A stretch of 44,876 nt of DNA from an uncultured Clostridiaceae bacterium (lineage in GTDB: Bacteria; Bacillota; Clostridia; Lachnospirales; Lachnospiraceae), in the NCBI GenBank assembly GCA_902477765.1, contig CABSIM010000022.1, positions 1 through 44,876 on the forward strand, given 5' to 3'. Under the pieces are notes generated by a model. The model was not told the DNA's origin. It made no database searches and was given only the letters and a program-made list of their open reading frames with translations. Both the position numbers and the translations under genes were made by a program. Of the stretch, positions 31,136 through 39,301 are shown piece by piece (within the stretch, counting starts at the first letter, position 1; each line of letters begins with the position of its first letter).

Positions 31136-32590
31136 TTATTCTGCGGCCGGTTCTGTCTCCTGCAGACCGCCGACCGGCTCCGATTCTGCTGTATCTCCAT
31201 CCCCGTCAGTCCCGGCTGCCGCTTCTGCAGGCTCCTTTGCAGCCAGAGACTCACTGACATGTTCTTCCGCAGCCTCCAGCCCGTTGAGCAGCACATCCTC
31301 GGCTGCCTTCAGCTGATTATCCTGGTCTCTGGGAATGGTGATCATACTCTTCAGATCTTCGTTCAGGTCCACGTTCAGATCCGGCTCAATTCCCACTTCA
31401 TGGATGCATTCTCCCGAGGGCACATAATAGTATGCGGTGGTCAGCTTCAGAGCGCTGCCGTCAGCCATTTCAAAGATTCCCTGGGCAATTCCCTTTCCGA
31501 AAGTCTTCGTTCCCACGATGGTGGCCCAGTCGTTGTCCCTGAGCGCTCCGGTAAATACCTCCGATGCGCTGGCGCTCTGCTCATTGACCAGAATGACAAT
31601 GGGCACATCCACCTGATGCGGGGTTTCCGTCTCACCGTCCGAGTTCTCGGAGTCAGAATAATAGGTGGATTCCGGAACGCCCTTTCCTTTAAAGCTGACT
31701 ACCACCTTTCCGTCCGGAAGAATGTAGTCTGCCATATCTTCTGCCGATTCCACAAGACCTCCGCCGTTGTTTCTGAGATCAATAATCAGTCCTTCCATTC
31801 CCTGGCTTTCCAGGTCCGCAATGGCTTTTCTGAACTGCTCCGCCGTAGGCTCGTCAAAAGAAGATACCGCCACATAGCCGGTCCTGTTTTCCAGCATGTC
31901 ATATTCCACGGTCACATTTTCCACCATCCGGCGTTCCACGTCCATCTGGATATATTCGTCCGTGGACTCCCGATAGACTTCCAGGGAAACCGTTGTGCCT
32001 TCTTCTCCCTTGATGTGCTCGCTCACCAGGAGACTCAGATCTTCTCCCGACGCCAGAATATCCCCGACTTTATACAGCACGTCTCCGGGAAGCATGCCCG
32101 CCTCACCTGCCGGTCCGTCAGGAAATACCTTTACCACCGTGATGATTCCGGTTTTCAGGTTCTGACTCACCTGGACACCGATACCGCAGTACTCCCCTTC
32201 CAGGTCTTCATTGAGCGACGCATAATCTTCTGCACTGTAATAGCTGGAATAAGGATCTCCCAGTGAATAGATAAAGCCGGTATAAATCCAGTCTTCCACA
32301 GATTCCATGTCTTCATCGTCAAACAGGTAATACTGATCCACCAGTGACTGCATGTAATTCAGTTTTGTACTGATCTTTTCCATGTCCAGCTGTTTTGAAC
32401 CGTCCTGGGGCTGTTCTTCCGATACACGGCTGACTCCGGCGCCTGTGGCCACCAGCCAGATCCCGGCTGCCATTCCCACCATCACCAGTCCGCAGAACGC
32501 AGTCACCAGCGCTCCCACCAGAACACCTTTCCAGAATTTATTTTTTGTTTCCCTTTCTTCCAATTCCAACTCTCCTTGTCTGTCTCTCAT
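31136..32590 (-). CDS. S41 C-terminal processing peptidase (CtpA-like)
   Basis: A membrane-anchored protease of 484 aa: an N-terminal membrane helix (about 20-50), a PDZ domain (about 130-215, GIGVQVSQNLKTG), and an S41 catalytic domain. The catalytic Ser lies in SASASEVF (about Ser341) and the Lys in TFGKG (about Lys366). A Glu/Ala-rich acidic tail follows. Family members trim cell-wall hydrolases and other envelope proteins. The ATG at 32590 has only a weak site. A TTG at 32563, 8 nt after AAGGAG, is an equally good start (MEERETKNKFW). It lies 30 nt after the M23 gene. Confidence 0.92.
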   Translation of the reverse strand: MRDRQGELELEERETKNKFWKGVLVGALVTAFCGLVMVGMAAGIWLVATGAGVSRVSEEQPQDGSKQLDMEKISTKLNYMQSLVDQYYLFDDEDMESVEDWIYTGFIYSLGDPYSSYYSAEDYASLNEDLEGEYCGIGVQVSQNLKTGIITVVKVFPDGPAGEAGMLPGDVLYKVGDILASGEDLSLLVSEHIKGEEGTTVSLEVYRESTDEYIQMDVERRMVENVTVEYDMLENRTGYVAVSSFDEPTAEQFRKAIADLESQGMEGLIIDLRNNGGGLVESAEDMADYILPDGKVVVSFKGKGVPESTYYSDSENSDGETETPHQVDVPIVILVNEQSASASEVFTGALRDNDWATIVGTKTFGKGIAQGIFEMADGSALKLTTAYYYVPSGECIHEVGIEPDLNVDLNEDLKSMITIPRDQDNQLKAAEDVLLNGLEAAEEHVSESLAAKEPAEAAAGTDGDGDTAESEPVGGLQETEPAAE

Positions 32591-32620
32591 GACGTCAGAT
32601 TTCTTCTGTAGTTTATGCCG

Positions 32621-33823
32621 TTACGGGCTCACATAATTTCTCGGATCCACGTATGTACCATTCAGCCTGACTCCGAAATGAAGATGCGGGCCGGTGGAAT
32701 ATCCTGTGGAACCCACTTTTGCAATGACCTGGCCCTGGTCCACATGCTCTCCTGCGGAAACCAGAAGACTGGAAGCATGCATATAAACAGTATAGACACC
32801 GCCCCCATGATTGATCATCACGTAGTTTCCTGCAGACGCACTGTATGTGGATACCACCACATCACCGGACGCCGCCGCCAGAATATTGCTGCCTGTGGGG
32901 GCCCCGATATCGATGCCCTGATGATTGGTGGAAGCACCCTCCGTCGGGGCTGACCTTCCTCCGAACCCGGAAGTGATCCGGCTGCTGGCCGGACAGGGCC
33001 ATATGAAACTAATATCTCCGATACTGGTGGTTTTATACGACTGGCCTGCAGCTTCCGCCTTTTTTCTGGCTTCTTCTTCCTGCCGCCGTATTTCCTCCTC
33101 AATCTTCCGGATGGATTCTTCCTGCTCCTGAATGTCCTTCTCATACTGGGAAAGCTGTCCTTCAGCTTCCGCGATCTGATTCTCATACTGTGCCAGTTCT
33201 GTCTGTTTTGCTGCCAGAAGCTGCTCCACCGAGGCCTGTTTGGCCTCCGTCTGCTCCTGAAGAGCCGTCAGTTCTCCATGCTCTTTTTCCAGCTTTTCTT
33301 CATCTTCCGAAATTCTGGTGCAGGTATCCGCATACTGGTCCAGCATGTTTCTGTCATACCCGGAAATCTGGGATATATATTCCGCCCTGTTGAACATATC
33401 CGACAGGGATTCTGCCTCCAGCAGAAGGTCCACGAAAGAGGTATCCCCTCTCTCATACATATATTTTATCCTCAGTTTCATGGATTCATACTGATCTTTT
33501 TCCACCGCCCTGGCCTGCTCCAGCTCATTTTTCGTAATTTCGATCTGCTCTTCCTTGGCAGAAATATCGCTGTTCAGTTTTTCCAGTTCCTGGTTTACCT
33601 GAGTCAGACTGGAATCCAGTTCCTGTACATAGGCAGCCGTATTGCCCTTCAGGGTCTCCAGACCCTGCAGGGCCTCTTCCGTCTTTTTCCGCTCCTCCTC
33701 CAGTGCAGTCTTCTTGTCCTGCGCCTCACTGAGGTCGGATTTGTCAGCCAGAACGGGAAATGTCAGCCCCGTACAGAGGAGACATACCAGTCCCATGATC
33801 CGCAATCGCTTATTATGTCTCAT
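32621..33823 (-). CDS. Secreted M23 murein hydrolase with coiled coil, probable FtsEX partner
   Basis: A 400-aa secreted protein: signal peptide (residues 1-26, LRIMGLVCLLCTGLTFPVLA), a long coiled coil (about 28-250, Glu/Gln/Lys rich), and a C-terminal LytM/M23 domain. Zinc ligands look intact: H301 and D305 in NHQGIDIG, and HLH at 380-382. This is the plan of EnvC, but EnvC lacks the catalytic residues, so this one may cut peptidoglycan itself. It starts 9 nt after ftsX, and gene linkage suggests FtsEX activates it at division. The start has AGGAG 6 nt upstream. Confidence 0.92.
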   Translation of the reverse strand: MRHNKRLRIMGLVCLLCTGLTFPVLADKSDLSEAQDKKTALEEERKKTEEALQGLETLKGNTAAYVQELDSSLTQVNQELEKLNSDISAKEEQIEITKNELEQARAVEKDQYESMKLRIKYMYERGDTSFVDLLLEAESLSDMFNRAEYISQISGYDRNMLDQYADTCTRISEDEEKLEKEHGELTALQEQTEAKQASVEQLLAAKQTELAQYENQIAEAEGQLSQYEKDIQEQEESIRKIEEEIRRQEEEARKKAEAAGQSYKTTSIGDISFIWPCPASSRITSGFGGRSAPTEGASTNHQGIDIGAPTGSNILAAASGDVVVSTYSASAGNYVMINHGGGVYTVYMHASSLLVSAGEHVDQGQVIAKVGSTGYSTGPHLHFGVRLNGTYVDPRNYVSP

Positions 33824-33832
33824 CTTCCGCTC

Positions 33833-34747
33833 CTATACACGCAGATGTTTCCTTATGGTAAAAAAGCTGGCAAGGAATCCGATGCCCACTCCCAGGCCCA
33901 GAGAAATCCCCGCCATGGTGGGAAAAATTGTTTCCAGCGGCAGGAAGCGGATAATGGCGGACAGCATTTCAAACCGCTGAAGCACATACTCCACAATCTG
34001 CCTGTAAACCACATAGATCACGCCCAGGGGAATGGCTGCCCCCAGAAGGCCGATGAGGCATCCTTCCACCACAAACGGCGCCCGTATCATGAAATTGGTG
34101 GCTCCGATCAGCCGCATGATCCTGTTTTCATTTTTCCTGAATGCTGCCGCCACTGAAATCGTATTGCTGATCAGGAAAACAGCCACTGCCAGCAGAAGCA
34201 GAATGATGACCCCGAACAGCATGGCCAGGATCTTGTTGAAATTGGACAGTCCCTCCGCCGCATTGCTGGAATAATTCACTTTTCTTACGCCGTCCAGTCC
34301 CTGCAGATATTCCACCATCTGGTCCTGATCGGAAATACGGTTCAGATAGATCTCGTAGGAAGCCGAACCCGCCAGGGGATTGTCATCGGCAAACCCTTCC
34401 GCCAGCGCCATATTGTCGCCGAAATAATCTTCCTTAAAGCTTTCCCATGCCTCTTCCGCCGAAATGTACTGCATATCCTTGATGATTCCGCCCATGGCGG
34501 CATGGATCTCATCTCCGATTCCGAGAATTTCATTCTCCGTCAGAGATTCATCGAAAAATACAGTAATTCCCATATTGGTTTCAGCCATGGTCACCATGTA
34601 CTGAATATTGGCAATAATGGAAAAGAATACACAAAGTAAAAAAATACATGCAGAAACAATCGCGGTAGACGCCAGGGAAAACCAGATATTTCTGCATATA
34701 TTCACAATGCCCTGTTTCAGGCAAAACCAGAACGTACTAATTCTCAT
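33833..34747 (-). CDS. ftsX: Cell division protein FtsX
   Basis: FtsX with FtsE transmits ATP hydrolysis to envelope hydrolases. The start ATG 34747 (MRISTFWFCLKQGIVNICRN) gives 304 aa and overlaps ftsE by 11 nt, with AAGGCGG 8 nt upstream. It has one N-terminal membrane span (about 20-45), a large extracellular domain (about 50-170) and three C-terminal spans (about 175-295). The ABC-3/MacB-like region has the block FRKNENRIMRLIGATNFMIR. Complete. Confidence 0.95.
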   Translation of the reverse strand: MRISTFWFCLKQGIVNICRNIWFSLASTAIVSACIFLLCVFFSIIANIQYMVTMAETNMGITVFFDESLTENEILGIGDEIHAAMGGIIKDMQYISAEEAWESFKEDYFGDNMALAEGFADDNPLAGSASYEIYLNRISDQDQMVEYLQGLDGVRKVNYSSNAAEGLSNFNKILAMLFGVIILLLLAVAVFLISNTISVAAAFRKNENRIMRLIGATNFMIRAPFVVEGCLIGLLGAAIPLGVIYVVYRQIVEYVLQRFEMLSAIIRFLPLETIFPTMAGISLGLGVGIGFLASFFTIRKHLRV

Positions 34748-35423
34748 ACCGGTACCCGCCTTCTTTCTCGTCACTGACAACCATGCCCCTGTCAATGGTT
34801 ATAACCCGTTTATGCATGGCATCCACGATGTCCCGGCTGTGTGTTACAACAATTACCGTCGTTCCCCGGCTGTTGATCTCTTCCAGAAGCTTCATGATCT
34901 CCATGGAATTATGCGGGTCCAGATTGCCTGTGGGCTCATCTGCCAGCAGCACGTCCGGATTATTGATCAGAGCCCGCGCAATGGCCACCCGCTGCTGTTC
35001 TCCTCCGGACAGCTGATGGGGAAATGATTTGTATTTGGAAGACAGTCCTACCATTTTCAGCATCCGCGGCACCGATTCGCGTATGGTCCGTGACGAAGCG
35101 CCGATCACCCTCTGGGCAAACGCCACGTTCTCATAAACCGTCTTGTCCTTCAGAAGGCGGAAATCCTGGAATACAACCCCCAGCGTCCTCCTGTATTTGG
35201 GAACATACCGTCTGGGCATTCTCCCCAGATCCATATCATTGACAACGACACGGCCGGAGGTCGGCTCCACTTCCTTCAGAAGAATCTTCATCAAAGTGGA
35301 TTTCCCGGAGCCGCTCCGGCCTGTAATGAACACGAATTCTCCGTCTTCTATGACAAGATTCACATTCTTCAGTGCCCTGCTGCTTTTCTCATAAGTCTTC
35401 GTCAGCTTTGAAATTTCTATCAT
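34737..35423 (-). CDS. ftsE: Cell division ATP-binding protein FtsE
   Basis: A 228-aa ABC ATPase with all motifs: Walker A GRSGSGKST (35-43), Q-loop VFQDFRLLKDKTVYEN, signature LSGGEQQR, Walker B VLLADEPTGNLDP and switch His in VVTHSRD. The KTVYENVAFA block is typical of FtsE. It begins 1 nt after the stop of the PucR-like gene without a strong site of its own, so its translation is probably coupled to that gene. Confidence 0.96.
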   Translation of the reverse strand: MIEISKLTKTYEKSSRALKNVNLVIEDGEFVFITGRSGSGKSTLMKILLKEVEPTSGRVVVNDMDLGRMPRRYVPKYRRTLGVVFQDFRLLKDKTVYENVAFAQRVIGASSRTIRESVPRMLKMVGLSSKYKSFPHQLSGGEQQRVAIARALINNPDVLLADEPTGNLDPHNSMEIMKLLEEINSRGTTVIVVTHSRDIVDAMHKRVITIDRGMVVSDEKEGGYRYEN

Positions 35424-35424
35424 A

Positions 35425-36513
35425 TCAGTAATCCAGGTTCTCCATGTACTTCATATATTTCACCACCATAAGGGCAATCTTGAAAGTAATGGCATCCTCA
35501 AACACCCGCAGATCCAGGCCCGTACTTTTCTGAAGTTTGTCAAGGCGGTAAACCAGGGTATTTCTGTGGATATAAAGCTGTCTGGATGTTTCGGAAACAT
35601 TCAGGCTGTTTTCAAAGAATTTGTTGATGGTGGTAAGGGTCTCCTCATCAAAATCATCCGGGGATTTGCCGTCGAAAATCTCCTTTATGAACATCCGGCA
35701 GAGCGGCAGCGGCAGCTGATAGATCAGACGGCCGATTCCCAGATTGCTGTATGCCACCACGTTCTTTCCGCTGTAAAAGATTTTACCCACGTCCAGGGCC
35801 ATTTTGGCTTCCTTATAGGAACGGGAAACATCCTTGATCTCGTTGACGATGGTTCCGAATGCAATATGGACCTTGGTCATGGCTTCCGTGTTCAGCATAT
35901 CCAGAATGGTTCCGGCTGTCTTCTCCAGGTCTCCGTATGTTTCTCCGGGTTTTACCTCTTTCACCAGAATAATGTTTTTCTCATCCACCGCGGTAATGAA
36001 ATCCTTGGTCTTTGTGGAAAACAGACTCCGTACGGTCTCCAGGGCATTGACATCCTTCTCGTTTTTCGTCTCGATCAGGAACACAACCCGCTTCACGTTC
36101 GTCTCAATGTGAAGCTTCTTGGCTCTGTTGTAAATATCCACCAGCAGCAGGTTATCCAGAAGCAGGTTCTTGATAAAGTTATCTTTATCAAACCGTTCTT
36201 TATACGCCACAAGCAGATTCTGGATCTGGAAAGCAGCCAGCTTTCCCACCATATAAACATCGTCACTGGCACCTTTGGCCAGCAGAATATACTCCAGCTG
36301 GTGCTCGTCAAATACCTTGAAAAACTGATAGCCGGAAATCACCTGACTATCGGCCGGAGAATCCACAAACGCAAGAATGGAGTTTTCGTACTCTTCCGCA
36401 TTTTCAAATGTGGAAGCCAGTACTTTTCCCTCGATGTCGCAGACACAGAGATCTATTCTCGTGATCTCCTTCAGCCCATCGATGTTCGATTGAAGTATCT
36501 GATTTGAAATCAT
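35425..36513 (-). CDS. PucR/CdaR-type transcriptional regulator upstream of ftsEX
   Basis: The start ATG 36513 (MISNQILQSNIDGLKEITRI) follows AGGAG at 8 nt and gives 362 aa. The N-terminal part (about 1-130) resembles the sugar-diacid recognition domain (CVCDIEGKVLAST). The middle is GGDEF-like without the catalytic motif. The C-terminus (about 300-355) is the PucR helix-turn-helix: NVSETSRQLYIHRNTLVYRL. Relatives respond to diacids or purines. Its direct linkage to ftsE suggests a regulator of the wall operon, but the ligand and targets are not known. Confidence 0.87.
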   Translation of the reverse strand: MISNQILQSNIDGLKEITRIDLCVCDIEGKVLASTFENAEEYENSILAFVDSPADSQVISGYQFFKVFDEHQLEYILLAKGASDDVYMVGKLAAFQIQNLLVAYKERFDKDNFIKNLLLDNLLLVDIYNRAKKLHIETNVKRVVFLIETKNEKDVNALETVRSLFSTKTKDFITAVDEKNIILVKEVKPGETYGDLEKTAGTILDMLNTEAMTKVHIAFGTIVNEIKDVSRSYKEAKMALDVGKIFYSGKNVVAYSNLGIGRLIYQLPLPLCRMFIKEIFDGKSPDDFDEETLTTINKFFENSLNVSETSRQLYIHRNTLVYRLDKLQKSTGLDLRVFEDAITFKIALMVVKYMKYMENLDY

Positions 36514-36713
36514 AGCGTTCTCTCCTTTACAAATATGTAACATAAATCCATCTTCTATTTTAATGCAAAGTAACGAAAAAGGAAAGAAAAATTTTTACAT
36601 TTTTACTACTTGTCTCTGCAGATAACAGCATTTTTACCGAAACAGCTCCATCTCAGGCCTGAAAATTGTATTCTATTGCGGCATATTCCGCTTTTTTACA
36701 CGGACCGCAAATC

Positions 36714-36745
36714 AAAAAGCGGATACCGTTTCCCAAACGGTATCC
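36714..36745 (-). terminator. Intrinsic terminator after the MalK-like gene
   Basis: An 11-bp perfect stem GGATACCGTTT/AAACGGTATCC (36721-36731 and 36735-36745) with a 3-nt loop is followed on the minus strand by GCTTTTTGATTT. Confidence 0.92.
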
Positions 36746-36758
36746 ACCTTCAGTCTTT

Positions 36759-37865
36759 CTATACAATCACTTTCCGCGTTTCCCGGTCAAACAGATAGAT
36801 CCGGTCCAGATCGATTGCCAGACGGATCTGATCTCCGATTTCCGCAGTCTGTTCATTCGCTCTTACTTCAAATCCGCTTTCTTCCGTTCCGAAATTCCAG
36901 AAAACTCCGTTTTCAGATACTTCTATATCCTGAAGTACGGACTGCAGTATGACATGCTCTCCCGGACACTCCTGCCCGTCCGCAGGGCGGACACCTTCGG
37001 GCCGGATTCCCATGGCAATTTCCTTTCCTGTATATCCCGCTTCTGCCAGCCTGCGTCCTCTTTCTTCCGGAAGACAGAAACTGCCTGCCGGGAAATCAAT
37101 CACCACCCGGCCGTCCTTTTCCCGGGGAGTCACAATAAACAGATTTATGGAATCTTTTCCCATGAAGCCTGCCACAAAAATGCAGTCCGGCCGTTCGTAA
37201 AGTTCTTCGGGACTTCCTGCCTGACGGATCACTCCATCCTGCATGACAACCACCTTTGTTCCGAGTTTCATGGCTTCCTGCGGATTATCCGTCACGAATA
37301 CAATGGTAAGGCCCAGATTCCTGTGAAGATTCAGAAACTCCCTGCGTACTTTCTCCCGCTGTTCCGCGTCCAGACCGGACATGATTCCATCCGCCAGAAG
37401 CAGCTGGGGCTTCCGGACAACCGCTCTGCCCAGCAGAACTTTTATCCTGTCCTCAAAAGCCAGTTCGTCAGCATGTTCCGACAGAATCTTTCCCATCTGC
37501 AGCAGCTCGGCAGTTTCCGAAATTCTGGAATCCATTTCCTCCTGCGGCATATGTTCCATACGAAGAGCAAAAGCCAGATTCTCATATACGGTCATTCCCG
37601 GATACAGGGTACTGTTCCTGAAAAGCATGGCAAGCCCGCGCTCTCGGGGTTCTGCCTCCGTCACATCCCGGTCTCCGATATATACCCTTCCGGAGGTAGG
37701 TTCCTCCAGTCCGGCTATGATTTTAAGAAGAGTCGTCTTTCCGCAGCCCTCCGGTCCTGTCAGGACCACAAGTTCCGCCTCTGCGATCTCCAGATCAAAG
37801 TCCTTGACCGCCTGATAGCCGTTGGGGTAGGTCTTACTCACATGTTTCAAAAGAATTCCAGCCAT
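36759..37865 (-). CDS. Degenerate MalK/UgpC-like ABC ATPase, probable pseudo-ATPase
   Basis: A full-length 368-aa protein with the MalK plan: an ABC domain (about 1-235) and a TOBE-type tail (about 285-360). Walker A is normal (GPEGCGKTT, 37-45) and the D-loop LD is kept (165-166). The other motifs are changed: the Q-loop Gln is Arg (LFRN, R83), the signature LSGGQ is LAFED (135-139), the Walker B Glu is Gly (LADGI, D159 G160), and the switch His is Asp (VTDN, D193). It can probably bind but not hydrolyse ATP. The frame is unbroken with normal flanks, so it is not simply decaying. No permease or binding protein lies near. Confidence 0.88.
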   Translation of the reverse strand: MAGILLKHVSKTYPNGYQAVKDFDLEIAEAELVVLTGPEGCGKTTLLKIIAGLEEPTSGRVYIGDRDVTEAEPRERGLAMLFRNSTLYPGMTVYENLAFALRMEHMPQEEMDSRISETAELLQMGKILSEHADELAFEDRIKVLLGRAVVRKPQLLLADGIMSGLDAEQREKVRREFLNLHRNLGLTIVFVTDNPQEAMKLGTKVVVMQDGVIRQAGSPEELYERPDCIFVAGFMGKDSINLFIVTPREKDGRVVIDFPAGSFCLPEERGRRLAEAGYTGKEIAMGIRPEGVRPADGQECPGEHVILQSVLQDIEVSENGVFWNFGTEESGFEVRANEQTAEIGDQIRLAIDLDRIYLFDRETRKVIV

Positions 37866-37933
37866 TTATGCTCCCCTTCCTGTTCCTTTGTACCATCCAT
37901 TTCTTTTTAATCGTACACAAAACAGAAGGGTTT

Positions 37934-37975
37934 TTCCATATTGGAATTCACCAAATAATTGCATGGATTTCCATG
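37934..37975. promoter_or_regulatory. Two short inverted repeats upstream of the MalK-like gene
   Basis: TTCCATATTGGAA (37934-37946) and CATGGATTTCCATG (37962-37975) are both near-perfect dyads built from TTCCA/TGGAA-type half sites, centres about 28 bp apart, 70-110 bp before the start. They could be operator sites. No consensus promoter could be fixed with confidence. Confidence 0.35.
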
Positions 37976-38072
37976 TATTTTAACCATTGCCCTCCGGCAC
38001 AGGAGATTTTCTTACCGGTTCTGCCGAAAAAACTGTTTCAGTCTGCCATTCTTTGTCAAAAATGACGGTCCC

Positions 38073-38447
38073 TTATTTGATTGCAATGGCTTCCATTTCC
38101 ATCAGCACATCTTTCGGAAGGCGTGCCACTTCCACACAGGAACGTGCCGGGCAGTCAGATGTGAAATATTTGGAATAGATACCGTTGATGGTTCCGAAAT
38201 CATTCATGTCCTTGATGAAAACCGTGGTCTTGACAACATTTTCCATGGATGTTCCTGCTGCTTCCAGAAGGTTCTTCACATTTTCCATTACCTGTTCCGC
38301 CTGTGCTTCAATTCCCTGCGGAATTTCACCTGTAGCCGGATTTACCGGAATCTGTCCGGAGGTATAAACCATTCCGTTTACTTCGATTGCCTGAGAATAA
38401 GGTCCGATAGCTGCCGGTGCGTTTTTGGTGTTGATTACATGTTTCAT
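38073..38447 (-). CDS. ridA: RidA-family reactive intermediate/imine deaminase
   Basis: RidA hydrolyses reactive enamine/imine intermediates made by PLP enzymes to stable keto acids. The 124-aa trimer-forming protein has the signature PAAIGPYSQAI (11-21), GQIPVNPATGE, and the active-site Arg in CPARSCVEVARLPKD (R102) with Glu119 near the end. It overlaps the cvfB stop by 4 nt (ATGA). It is complete, and the gap to the next gene is 207 nt without an evident terminator. Confidence 0.95.
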   Translation of the reverse strand: MKHVINTKNAPAAIGPYSQAIEVNGMVYTSGQIPVNPATGEIPQGIEAQAEQVMENVKNLLEAAGTSMENVVKTTVFIKDMNDFGTINGIYSKYFTSDCPARSCVEVARLPKDVLMEMEAIAIK

Positions 38448-39301
38448 TTCTTTTCCTCCAATACTTTGATATTTTTTTCTGTAATTTCTATTTTACCATC
38501 CTTTAACAAATGGCCTACAGCACGTTTAAAAGCGTTTTTGCTGAGTCTGAACTCCCGGGCGATCACTTCCGGTGATGCCTTGTCATTGAACGGCAGTTCT
38601 CCTCCGAACTCTCCGATGACCTTCATCACCAGCTCCGCATCCTCATAAATCTGGGTATGGGCCTTTTCTCTGGCGCTCAGGTCCAGTTTCCCGTCCGGGC
38701 GCACTCTGGTGACCCGTCCGCGGATCTGCTGCCCCGGGCGGAATCCTGAAAACAGCTCCCTTTTGGGAATCATGCCGTGATACCTGCCATCCACAGCCGC
38801 AAAAGCTCCCAGTTCCGGGTTGATCTCAAACACAAACGCACTGACATCGTCTCCCGTATGATACGGGGAGTCGCTTCTCAGATACGGATAAACTTTCATT
38901 GTGGCAGCCAGTCTTCTGCTCTTGTCCACATACAAAGCCACCAGACACCGGTCTCCTTTTTTTACAGGCCCGGTCTGTTCCTTAAAAGGCAGCAGCAGAT
39001 CTTTCTCCAGTCCCATATCCAGAAATGCTCCGATGGGTGACACATCCTTTACTTCCAGGACCGCAGTCTCTCCCAGTGTCAGTTTCGGGGATGCCGTGGT
39101 GGCAATCAGACGGTCTTCCGAGTCTTTATAGACGAAAACCTTTATCCGGTCTCCCGTTCTGCATCCGTCAGGCACCTGTTTCCCCGGGAGAAGGACCGTA
39201 AGTCCCCCTTCTTTTTCCCGTACCGCAGGGTCCGCCAGATATACTCCGAATTCCTTCTCCTTTACAACTGTCAGTTCCTGTACTTTCCCCAGTTCAATCA
39301 T
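38444..39301 (-). CDS. S1-domain RNA-binding protein, CvfB/YitL family
   Basis: A 285-aa protein of the conserved CvfB family: OB-fold/S1-like segments in the first 215 residues (LTVVKEKEFGVYLADP, EVKDVSPIGAFLDMGLEKDL, VTRVRPDGKLDLSAREK) and a C-terminal winged helix (about 225-285, NDKASPEVIAREFRLSKNAF). In staphylococci CvfB affects virulence gene expression; the RNA target here is unknown. It overlaps the thioesterase gene by 8 nt and ridA by 4 nt, a tightly coupled set of three. Confidence 0.9.
   Translation of the reverse strand: MIELGKVQELTVVKEKEFGVYLADPAVREKEGGLTVLLPGKQVPDGCRTGDRIKVFVYKDSEDRLIATTASPKLTLGETAVLEVKDVSPIGAFLDMGLEKDLLLPFKEQTGPVKKGDRCLVALYVDKSRRLAATMKVYPYLRSDSPYHTGDDVSAFVFEINPELGAFAAVDGRYHGMIPKRELFSGFRPGQQIRGRVTRVRPDGKLDLSAREKAHTQIYEDAELVMKVIGEFGGELPFNDKASPEVIAREFRLSKNAFKRAVGHLLKDGKIEITEKNIKVLEEKK

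Noticed and set aside
36759..37865. A frameshift or sequencing error as the cause of the motif losses in the MalK-like protein
   Set aside because: The sequence stays collinear with MalK-type proteins around every changed motif, in one unbroken frame.
36666..37910. A 414-codon open frame on the plus strand, antisense to the MalK-like gene
   Set aside because: No ribosome binding site, no recognisable domain, Phe/Ser/His-rich composition typical of the complement of a real gene.
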